Part shown: piece after piece, positions 24,001-36,000 of the stretch
Position numbering within the stretch: position 1 is the first letter of the stretch
Layout of the letters: each line of letters begins with the position of its first letter
DNA from: Trichoplusia ni
Lineage: Eukaryota > Arthropoda > Insecta > Lepidoptera > Noctuidae
Length of the DNA stretch: 64,000 nt
NCBI RefSeq assembly: GCF_003590095.1
Contig: NC_039494.1
Span: 6,014,001-6,078,000, forward strand
Reading direction: 5' to 3'
The notes under the pieces: model-generated
The model's input: only the letters and a program-made list of their open reading frames with translations
Databases searched by the model: none
Told to the model about the DNA's origin: nothing
Program-made: the position numbers and the translations under genes

Positions 24001-27000
24001 TTCTCAATCGAGGGTCTGTCAATATTTGTAGACTCTATCTGAAGTTTTTAAAATCAAATTTCCTATTAACTGATAAAATCAATTTTCTCGATCACGTTTA
24101 TAGTATTCCAAGAAAGGTAAAATAATGTTGGAATAAAATTGTAACTTCGAGACTTAAACATTTTTTTACCGAAAAAAGACTTTAACATTTCTTTTCAATA
24201 TAAAACATTCATTTTTATACAGACACACCCATTGCTTTGTTTTACCTTTATTCAAATTTGGTTTTGTGTAAAAATGATTTTTACGGTAATTCCCGGTAAT
24301 ACTCAAAAGCACACTTGAAGAATTTCAGTCAATACAATGAATAAACACGATTTCTGGTATTTAATTTATATGAAATAAATTATAAACACGATTTCTGGTA
24401 TTTAATTTATATGAAATAAATTAAATACCAGAAATCGTGTTTATTCATTGTATTGACTGAAATTCTTCAAGTGTCATCCTCCTGTATGTTTCATCAAACA
24501 AACAGGTTCGTTTCGACCTTCGTTTGAGTTTCCACATTGTTACCGTAACCAATATAACCTCGTTATAAGTAAGACAGTTCCGCTCACAATTAATGAGTTT
24601 CAAGTGATTTTGTGTTTGACGAAGTTACGCATAATGGCACAGCTGTGAATTTCTTATTCAAATTCAATTGGATTACAATTTAATTATTCGTCACTCAAAT
24701 TATCTTAAAGAGTAATTTGGATGATAATTATTATCTTTACTTATTATTATTTAACTTGTAAAAATAAGAGTGTTATAAGTTTGGCGTGTCTGTTTGTCTG
24801 TCGCGTCATAGCTCACAAGTGGATTAAGCGATATCAATTTATTTTGTTTTGTATTAAAGGGGAATTGTGTGTTCTTAGGCATGATAGATAATCAATAACC
24901 TTAAAAATAGTTAAAAGGTTTTAGCGTCGCTAGTTTCTTCTTATTTTAAAATACTACACCTACTTTGATCTAGTCTATTCTCAAGCTATGTTACCGACTT
25001 CCAGACATACTAAATCTATCTAAACACCGTATTTTACTAGCCGCCATTTCTATATATATCCAACATTTACATATTATTTTTGTCAAAGCTAAGAAGGTTG
25101 TTATTTATTTTCAATCGTAATAAAATACTCGTAATAAACGTCGGAATTTTTAATCAAAACAAGAACTTACCTAATATCATTGAATTAAATATCTTTAAAA
25201 ATGATACCGTTAATAATTTCATTACAATGGACCGTCGAGATTACTTTCGAGATAGGTATAACTTTTATTTTCGTTAAATAACGAAATGTTCTTTATGTGA
25301 AAATATTGTTCGTAGTGAGAACAATTTACAATCGCAAGTATTTAATACAATGTGAAAACTTTCGTTACACGTGCCAAGTTCTAAAGAGGTTTAAGATAAT
25401 TTTATGTAACTCTATCAAAGATAGAGTATGATTCCTGGTCAGTTATCAAAAATTCCATTAATTAAAAAATATATTCAACGAACAAAATAAAAATATAACG
25501 TAAATGTCTCAAATTATGTTTTTTGCTATATTATCCAATTTTTTATTCCATTAAAATTGCTAAAAAGCTAATTCCAAAAATAATAACAAATTCTACAGTT
25601 AGCCTTGGTCGGTCGGTTGTGAATTTTAAATGACCAGACTGGTAAAAAAAAACAGAGCATCCAACAAAGTTGCCTCCACAGCGAGGCCTATTATTAGCGT
25701 CGCATCGATCATCTTTTTTCTCTAAAATAGCTTTGTTCCTATATCTTCCGATGGCCAATTAGTAGGTGTGAAATCAGGTCAGATTATATCAGTGGCTCAA
25801 AACTGTGACGTCACTAGCCCCAGGGGGTGTCTGTGGCCGGTAGTTATTACGTGACTCACACTATCGATCAATATTTATTGTAACAGCATTGAACTTGAAT
25901 TATGAATCTGTAAGCAGAATATTACTTTAATTAAAATCTGCCTCTGCTTAGTAAAAAAACATTTTAAGGCAAAAGGATTTGTCGAGTCTTTAGCGAGTGT
26001 ATAGTCGAGTAATATTTGTCTAGCTTTACATGACAAATTTATTTGAAACTTTTAGATTTCTTTATTTATCCTGTATGTACTTAGTATTTTAAAAACACTC
26101 ACTATCAAAATAGTCAAAATAGCAAGAATGATTAGATACCTAACGGTTTCTTAGAAACGTGTGTATATAAACGTGTATTATTATTCCACATCTAAGAATT
26201 CAAATTTATTTGTTTAATAGGTATACAAAGACGTGTAGTGAAAGTAGCAAGGAGTGTGAATAATATATATTTTAAGATCACCCACAAAGGGAAGACAATA
26301 AGACGAAAATAGTAAAGTATTACTCGTAGTACCAAATACTTACCCACACGGAAGATTACGAAATAATTTATTATGTAAAAGGTATCGTTGGCTGTTACTG
26401 TCCATTATTTTCTCCTAAGTTTCTTGGAGTACATCAAAATAAAGCCATTAGGGATCCTTCTAAAAGGTTATAGAAACGTAAACCGCTCGTCAAAGATTAG
26501 GATGGTAAAGTTTTGTTTTAGAAGAAGCGATCCGGATTTGGATAATGTTTTGTTCTAATAATAGTCAAAAATTTGTTCTAACTAAATTGATTTTAAGAAC
26601 GAGAATTATTCGATTTCGTCTCAAAGTTTGATTCGAAAATAAACTAAACTTATTGAATCCACCATTTTCTGCTTAATGAGTTACATGTTTATTTAAAAAA
26701 GGCCAAACTCTTGTTGACTTTATACTTTGTACTGCGATATCGGTCGTTCAATCAGACAAATCTGTCACTTGTATTATATTAGTGTACTACTGTGTATACT
26801 ATACCTACTCCTCCACAATCAATAATTGATTTAAATTTAACATTTCTGACAACTGGGTAACTCAAAGGCCACGGAATAAGTAGAAGAGGGAAGGGAAGAT
26901 AAATTCATTACTAAGGTAACACATATCATTTATAAATGGTCTGGATTATTTTTCGTAGAATTTTATTCTATTAGAATAAAATCTATATAGATATTTATAT

Positions 27001-30000
27001 CTATATAGAAAAATAATACATAGGTATTTTATTCTATATATTATTTTTCATTCTATGATAAGCGAACTATCATATTAACAAAAATACTGTTGTACTCCGA
27101 TTTGAAATTTATCATCACAAAATTAATTTAGTTCAACATGTTGAACTAATTAAATTAAGACAATAACACACATTCAGTAATACGTAAGGTTCCAAAACCC
27201 TTTTGTTAAAATGGCTTTCAATAACGAATTTTGTATTCTGGAAAATTACGATAACAATAGAATATTTTTTAACCACTGAAACCATGTTTAAATCCTTTTT
27301 TTAATTTACCCTTGTGATTTTTACCTTACTTTGCAATCTCCTGTTAGGTAAAAATCACAAATAAGGTTTCACTAAAGGGAATAAAAAATGTTAAAACACG
27401 AAAAATTTAATGTGTTATTCAGAAACAATGACTTTTTCTATTCATTCAAACTCATGTATTACGTTGAGTGGCTGGTTTGAATATTTGATGAAGCAAAAGT
27501 ATAATTTTTAATAGCTTAACATTTAGCCTTTTCACAATTAGGCATGTCTTACATGATTGTATTCTAGCAATTACTAACATTTTAAATACCCTTATCCATA
27601 ATGAACTGATTGTTAATAAGAGGGCCCAGAAAAACTTATATTGCTTTACGATAGTTAACGAACAGAAACTTGAAGTACGAAAATGACATTTCTTATCGAC
27701 AACATTTAACAGATTTAGAAGCGTTGTTTTAAAGACAGTTACTTGTCTGCAGGCTCTGTAAATTTACAAGTAATTTCTATAGTGATTTATTTGTTATTTT
27801 TAATATTTTTTGTATACAATAATAATTTTACAATCTACACACGCAATCTCGTCTCAAACTAAACAAAGCTTGTATCATGAATACCGGAAAGCTGATAAAC
27901 ATACTTATAAATTGCTAAATACATGAATATTATAGATAAGTTACACCCAGACCCACTTGTCCTGGGTGGAAATCGAATGCCAACTCCGTGATAGCAGTCA
28001 CAAACCACTGAAACCAACAGGCCAGTCAAATGTAGTCATACGTACCAATAAAATAATTGAAGTCGATGACTAAAGTCAACTTGTAACAATTACAGGTTGA
28101 CTTCCCGAAGTACACCTGCAGCGCCGCCAGGTCCGACACGTTCTTACCAGCACTAGAATAAAACCAATTTAATATATAACAATGTTCAGTAAGTAGTCTT
28201 AACGTCACACAGAAGAATGATCATAAAGTAGCGATTAAGAGTTATACAGCTTGAACAGAGACTAAAAACAGTAATTTCCTCCATGTGTTGAGGGGGTTTC
28301 ATTCGCATTCAAGTCGCATGCACAAACACACCCCAACTCAGGACAAGCATTCGTGGATCACACAAACACTTGTTCGAATCGGGAATCAACCTTTGCCCTT
28401 TGGTGACCACAACCACTCGGCAGTGATCCCTCTGTCCATTGTTACCAACAAACGGAAATTGGAGACAAAAATATTGACATAACAGAATATTATTTAACAA
28501 GTATCGTACTGGAAAGCGGTCGTAAGTAGATCTTCTGAGAAAATAAAAATAAATCAAGTATGAAATGAAATGAAATTATTTATTCTGCAAATAGGATATT
28601 TTTTATCACTTTTACATGTCTTTTTTGAGAACGATGGAGCCGACATTTCCTAGCTGACTACCCTAAGAAGAAATGTCGAAACAAACTCAGGGGTCGCAGT
28701 CTCTTTTAAAGTCCAGACAATTTTCAAATTCGAGTGTATAAACTAATGCAGAGTATTTCAATAAATTGATAATATACCTGCATAAGGTTTATACTTACAA
28801 AAAAAAAAAAATTATAAAAAGATTTAAAAAATAAAAACGCAAATGAGTTGCATGTTATTAAATCAAATAATAATTAATATTAACAAAAATAAATTCATGC
28901 AAAAGCACAAAAAATGTCACATAATATATGTATAAGATTATATGCAAAAGCACAAAACATGTCAATAATTATGTACACAAATAATGATAGCTGTATAAGC
29001 GAGCAGTTCAATCCCAAGCATTTTTATCATTTAAATAATCTGATATTTTGTAATATCCTTTTCCGGATAGTTTTAATTTAATAAAAGTTTTAAATTTCTT
29101 AGACGGTAGCTTACGAACATGAATGGGAAGCTTGTTGTAGAAACGTATACATTGACCCATGAACGAGTTGCTTACTCTATGGAGACGAGTAGCATGTACG
29201 GCTAAATTATGTTTGTTCCTTGTATTCATTGAGTGGACATCGGACAATTTTACAAAGTTTGATTCGTTTTTATGAACAAACATTAAATTCTCAAATATGT
29301 ACTGTGAAGTTACAGTCAGAATGTTTATCTCTTTGAATTTCTCTCGGAGAGAAACTCTTGGGCCCAAATTATAAATAGCGCGGACGGCCCTTTTCTGAAG
29401 CACAAAGATGGAATGAATATCTGCACAGCCTCCCCAGAGGAGAATCCCGTACGACATAAGGCTATGAAAATAACTGAAATAAACTATTCTGGCTGTATCT
29501 ACATCAGTTATCAGTCTAATTTTTTTTACAGCATAGGCGGCTGAACTGAGCCTGCCGGATAACTTGTTTATGTGAGGGCCCCACTGTAGTTTGGCATCAA
29601 CAGTTATGCCAAGAAAGACAGTGGACTCGACAGGGTCCAACTCTAGCCCATTCAGTTGTACGTTGGTTCTTAATTGCCTTACATTCGGCATTGAAAATTT
29701 AATTAATTTAGTCTTACTGGGATTTAAAAGAAGATTATTTATATTGAACCAATGGACAACCTTTGCAAGGGCAACATTAATTTCCTGAAAGTTTTGAAGC
29801 TGACGCTTAATTTTGAAAACAAGAGATGTGTCGTCAGCAAATAATAAAATCTTGTGATTATCCCTTACATGATAGGGTAAATCGTTAATATAGATTAGAA
29901 AAAGAAAAGGGCCTAGTATTGAACCCTGCGGAACGCCCATAGTTACAAGAGCTCCTTCAGATTTTTTGCCATTTACATCCACTCTTTGAACTCGATTTTC

Positions 30001-33000
30001 TAAATAAGAGCTTAGTAGGCTAAGAGACTTATTTCTAATGCCATAGTGATGCAGTTTTCTGATTAATGTATCGTGACAAACACAATCAAAGGCTTTGGAC
30101 AAGTCACAGAATATACCTAACGCATCCTGTGAATTCTCCCAAGCCTCATACACACTTTTGAGTAACTCCACACCCGCATCAGTAGTAGACCGACCCTTGG
30201 TAAATCCAAATTGTTTGGAATGAAAAAGATTGTGTCTATTGAAATGTCTTAACATTTGGTTCAAAATTAGTTTCTCAAAAATTTTGCTCAAAGTGGGCAA
30301 AATTGAGATTGGTCTAAAATTAGTTGGATCGGTGGTACTTCCTGATTTGAATAATGGAATCACTTTACTTAACTTCATTAGATCTGGAAACACACCGGAG
30401 GCGACACAAGAATTGAACACTATTGCTAGGAATGGGGCAATCGATTTAATTATTGAGGATATAATATATACAGAGAGTCCCCACAGGTCAGCAGTTTTCT
30501 TAACTTCAATATCCTTGAATGATTCTAATATTTCTTTGGCGCTAACAAACGTGAATTCAAAATCTATGCCGCACTCCTGTACACAGTCTTGGAGTATCGA
30601 GTATGCGGAGCTGGAAGACGACAACAGAGTTCTAGTTGTTAAGATGGGGATATTTGTGAAAAACTTTTCAAACTCCGTTGCTACCTCCATATCCGCTCTT
30701 ACATCTACATCATTAATTTTTAAGTGGAAATCTGTATTCTTAACTGTACTTTTTCCTATTTCCGCATTAATTATATTCCACGTAGTTTTAATTTTGTTTC
30801 CAGATGTTTTTATCTTATTTCTAATGTGTAATGATTTTGCTGAGGCACAGACTCTCTTGAACAGCTTTGAGTAATGCTTTACATATTCTTTAAAATAATC
30901 GCTGTGATTAATTTTCTTTTCATTATATAGTTCAAACAATTTTAGTCTACTCTTGAAAATACCCGGTGTTGCCCAATCACTAAACACTAAACGATCACTT
31001 ACAGAAGCTGATTTAGAAGTAAAAACCTTCTTAAACTCTGAGTTAATAAGATTAAATAATAAAGTGTAAGCTTGATCTGGGTCACTGTGATAGGACAAAC
31101 CAGACAATTTTTGGTCTAAGTTATTATTAAAAACTTCTAATCGATATTTATTAACAGGAACAAAATTTACAGTTTTCCTTTGACTTTTAACACTCTCTTT
31201 AGGCAACGTGACTAGCTGGCCACAGTGATCAGAGTCTAGTACATTAATAACTGAATAAGAAAACGGCTTAATGTTAGTAAAAATATTATCTATACAAGTG
31301 GCACTAGTGGCAGTTATTCGAGTTGGCTCAAGAAATGTGTTGTACAAATTATATGACTTAAATAATGTTATGAATCTATTTACAACATGAGCCTTTTCTA
31401 ATAAGTTTATATTAAAGTCTCCACAGACAGCAATCGTCTTGTTAGTGTTAGAAATTTTAAATAATACATCTTCCAGTATTTTCTCAAATATATCATATGA
31501 TGCACATGGGGGCCTGTAAACACTCAATACAACAAACCGCTCAAGCTCAATACATGCTATCTCAGCAACTCGCTCAACAGACAGACTCACAATATCACTG
31601 CGTTCTTTAAATTTAAGATTGTTCCGAACAATAATTAATGAGCCACCATGTATCAAATTATTTCTGCTGAACGAGCTGGCCACTTGATGGTTATTAAAGC
31701 TGAACATGAACTGATAGTCTCTTAACCAATGCTCTGTGATACATATAATATCAATCTCATTACAGTTCATGAACAACTCCAACTCCAATTCCTTACCCGT
31801 CAAGCCCTGAATATTCTGATGAACAATACTTAACATACGCTTATTGATTTTACTACTAACATTTAACGAGCTTGACAGATCACAGATAGAAATTCGGCTA
31901 TCATTGCAAGAGGTTGACTCTATTGTCTTAATATCTAATTTAAATTACTTGGAACAAATTCCAAGGTTGTATCCACTAAGCTACAATCTATATGCTCAAT
32001 AGGAGCAGTGTGTTTAGCCAAGCAATTGGCTTTATTCAAAATACAATAAGATAGCGAATTTGCTATCTGTCCCTTATAATAATTACAAAGATAATAATTA
32101 TCTTTAGTCCTAAAATAATTATTACTAATGATTACATTAGTGTCAATAAATTCAAATTGTTTATTATATAAAGATAGTGTATGCAACTTCATATTGCATT
32201 TGTTCCTAATATTTTTCTCAGTCTGTGACAATCCCTGACCATATGGAAAAGCATATAAAACAATTTTTTTAACATTTAACTTTATTAAATTATCAAAATA
32301 TTTCATTAACATATTTACACTAGTGTTACCTCTTCTCCCAATTAGTACAATTATAGTAGTTGATGGACTATAGTTGCCCGTTAATATTTTATTCATTATT
32401 TGTTTATAGTCTGCTGCAGGCATGCAACAATTGATCACCTGAGCACCTACATGTTCATACAGCTTATGCGACATGTTTTGTCCAATTTCATCGCAGAACA
32501 TCATAATTTTGTTGTTGCTATTTGTACATATATTATTATTACAATTAATTTGTGTATTTGTGTGTATGACTTTGCTAACCCTTAAAATGTGGCTAAAGAG
32601 AATTCACTTCAGTAAAAGAAATCAGATAGAAATCTGTTTTTGTCTGCTTACTTGGAAAAATGTATTAACCGAGGTAAACCTTTTTGTAGTCTTCTTCCTT
32701 GAGTGATGGCAAATAAGATTTACCATTCAAGGCAATAATATCTTCACAGTACTGGCGTGTTGTACAAAATCTTCGCTTTCTATTTTTTGTTTTCTAAGTA
32801 TATACAAAAAAACCGCACTACAAAGTCCACCTAATCGACGTGATATCTCAATGTCCATTTAACCTACTTAGTTTTTGTCTGATGGGTTTAGAACTATAAA
32901 TTTTTAAAAGTTCAATATTTAATTTCCCTAATTCCATTGAATCTGTATCTGCGTATACTAGCCATTATAGTTTTATTCCGCAGAATATAGCAGTTACCAA

Positions 33001-36000
33001 CTTGACGATTATTCACCTCTCGTAATTCACAATGTTTACTACAATTAACTTCAACATTCGAGCCCCAATTGCCATTAATCACTCTATTCCTCGTCGTAAG
33101 TACTACTGAAACTAGAAAGGTGCGTCTGATATTTGTATTATTTCTGAAAAACCAGTTAGTAACGCCTGTGAGATATAACGTGACATTCTGACAACAGAGG
33201 AGCTCGTGGCTAAGCTATAACCGCATAAGTGATACGATCACAGGTTAAGCTATGCTTGACGCGGTTGGTCTGTAGATGGGTGACCATCTTTGTCATAACA
33301 AGTTCCTCCGTGTTGCGGAAGGCACGTTAAATTGTGAGTCCCGGCTGTTATTCCTACATCTTTGACAGTCGTTACAGGTAGTCAGAATCTTGAAAAAGTC
33401 TTACAGCAAGTCTAACCAAGGGGTATCGTGTTGCCCACCTAACAGGGTTAAGGAGGTCAGATTGGCTGTCGCTCCTTGTAAAACACTGGTACTTAGCTGA
33501 AACCGGTTGGACTGGTAGCCGACTCCAACATAGTTGGGAAAAAGCTAGGCCAATGATGAATGATTCTGATAACAGTTTTTATGCATCATACAATTAAAAA
33601 TACGTTTCAGTGTGTGATGAAGACCTTATGTCTGTAACTAGGTGTTAAACTGTGCTAAGGCATTAAAATCGTAGTTTCATCAGTCGCTTTGTTATATATT
33701 TCATTACTGCTCTGTTCTTATTCATTATAACGTCTTAATATGTATGCTTCTTTAAAGATGATTTATTTTTAAATCGTTCTTGAGTCTAGCGCGGTCGGGA
33801 ATTAAATTAAGGAAATGATTAAAATTTTATAAAAAAATATAATTACTATTATCTGAGTACTCAAACTGTCTAAGTATGATATTATTTTAAAATAGAGCCG
33901 TTCGAGAACGTATAGTATGGAGAATACTTAACGACGGTATCATACGTGCAATCGAAGAGAATTTGCCAGGAGCTTGCAATCAAGTCCCATTAAGTGTCCT
34001 CCTGTCATAGTGACTCGCTTATCAAAGTGGGAACTGTACTCACTCTATAGGAACAACTAAGGACATTGGACATTGACATTTATAACGTAATCCCGTTCCA
34101 TTAGATCAGTTAGTAGTCATAAAAGTAATATTTTTCTTATTGAGGCCACTAACACTTCTCGACTTTGATGGTGTCGAACAGCGTAAAATTATTTAGGTGT
34201 GTAAATTGAAAAACAATCCTCGTGAAATTCGAAATATATTATATGATTATATTCGTTGTAAATAGTAGATCTTCAAGCGTCCGAATAACAAACCGGCCGC
34301 AGTTTGAGTATAATTGTATTAGATGAACATTATTAAAGCAACATTGAGTTAAAATAATTCCATAAAATATGCTCGGAATATTAATAAACAAATGTTAACA
34401 GCCATTTTAAGATGCAAACCATACTTCGTTCACACGCAGACTTAATTAAAACGATTCAACAAAAACATGATTAAATTCAGATGAAACATTGTCTGTTATT
34501 AAGCATACAACGTTATTTGTTCGAGATAGGACTGAAAGTGATATTAAAAGGAACAAAGTTCAATGTTTTTGGGATCAATTTACATTTCGGATTCTCCTTG
34601 TAATCAGATGTCGGAAGTATAATTCTCGAAGTGCGGATTAGAGAGTTTGTTGGTGAACAAAGTGTTGCCGACGAAATGAAATGTATTAATGCGAAAGAAT
34701 ATTGAAGTGGTAAGTAGCTTAAAATTGGGAAATTACGTTTTATTATGATTTGAGTAAATGTTGCAAGTATTTAACGAAAAAGTAGAGCGAAGCCCTTTAA
34801 GTTTGTCTAAATGAAATGAATAAAACTTACAAGACTTATACAACGTATCCATTTTTTTATTTAGCCCACTGTGTCCCACTTCTGGCCAAAAGTCTCCTCC
34901 AAAACCTTGGACGATTCTCTATTCTGACCGTCATGGAACCAGCCCGCGCGGTAAGCGTTAAGATCGTCTCGCCACCGCTTCCTAGGCCTCCCACCACCAT
35001 TGTAATGTTTTATTACTATTAAACATTTTCTACGCAAAAGACACTCACTTAACTCAAATTATTCGATAGACAATTACAAACTGTAATTGAATTGAACTAA
35101 ATATTCAATTACAATTCAATAATTTATTCATTTACTGTGAAACACAAACCTCATCACATCATTATAATGAAAATACAAGAGCTAGTATAAATAACTCGTC
35201 CAGTGGCACGATTCTCGGTAAAACCACGTCGTTATTAGCTTCTATTGGCCTTTGCCATTTAGTTTTTCCAATGTAATCGTAATTTGTAAAATGCCTGAAG
35301 CTTAATACGTAACTACGAGTGAAAAGATTTTTTTTCGAAGCAAGAGGCAGCTGATTTTTATTGACTTGATGTAACACTAGGCCTCTTTTTTATTTGTAAT
35401 AAAGTAAGAAAGTAATTTAAACTATTTTATTGAGAAAATATTCATTGATTTTTGGACGTAACAGCGCTGTATCTAAAACTCTGTATTGAAAGCCTTGTGT
35501 TCAATGATAAGATATTATAAGAACACTCCGGAAATCATTTCTTCAAACGAAACCAATTTCAACTCAGTCAAACTGGTTCAGTTTTTTTTTTAAATTCGTT
35601 AGCTTTTTTTGCTGGGACAAAAAATAAGCAAATATCAGCATATTACATGTTACAGCGATAAACGACAGGCAAAAGAGAACGCATCAGTTCTGCCATAATT
35701 TTATTGATGGAAATCATTTAATAACTAATTGTTCATCGTAATAATGCGGTTGTTATGACAGATTCAATTTGAAACTACAAAGCGGTGTCGGTGTGTGTTA
35801 CCTTTCATGTACGGTTTGTCAATTTATAGGTTTGTGAGAGGCAATGTAGAGCTATTTTCAACTGAATTTAGAAAAAGTGGATGGGAAGCTGGTTTTTAAT
35901 TCGCCTATATTTTTTGTTTTGTCAAGACTTCCATATGAATTAACCGATTTATTTTTTGCATTGAACGTAAAATAGCTGTCATTTGGCCCAATAAAATATC

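Larger units (their letters stand above)
21077..28093 (-). other. Gene B intron 10 (7.0 kb)
   Basis: Long AT-rich intron with a SINE-like repeat near its 3' end, a C-run at about 23256-23268, a 164-bp inverted repeat at 24311-24474, and AT-rich palindromes near 26.96-27.36 kb. No coding exon seen; the 71-residue minus-strand ORF near 25.65 kb has no channel features. Confidence 0.6.
28561..32603 (-). mobile_element. CR1-like non-LTR retrotransposon, 5'-truncated, in gene B intron 9
   Basis: About 4.04 kb in the same orientation as gene B. In order it has the C-terminal part of an ORF1 with an SGNH/esterase-like region, a complete ORF2 (AP endonuclease plus reverse transcriptase), a 450-bp 3' UTR, and a 3' tail of ATTTC units (TGAAA units at 28561-28576 on the plus strand). 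The ORF1 frame is open only back to a TGA at 32606-32604 with no PHD or coiled-coil part, so the 5' end is missing or diverged. An intact ORF2 suggests a recent insertion. Clade placement (CR1 rather than Jockey proper) rests on the esterase-like ORF1 and simple-repeat tail. Confidence 0.88.

Noticed and set aside
25543..25758. Minus-strand ORF ending VEFVIIFGISFLAILME, considered as a TM2 exon of gene B
   Set aside because: It lacks the GxS filter and a fitting acceptor and phase. The exon at 21076-20934 has all three.
30230..30874. 214-aa plus-strand ORF
   Set aside because: It is the antisense shadow of the retrotransposon ORF2 and shows no domain of its own.
33237..33288. Possible 5S rRNA gene
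   Set aside because: Only the 3' half resembles 5S, it is diverged, and the same body follows it in both copies, so it is a SINE head and not a functional gene.
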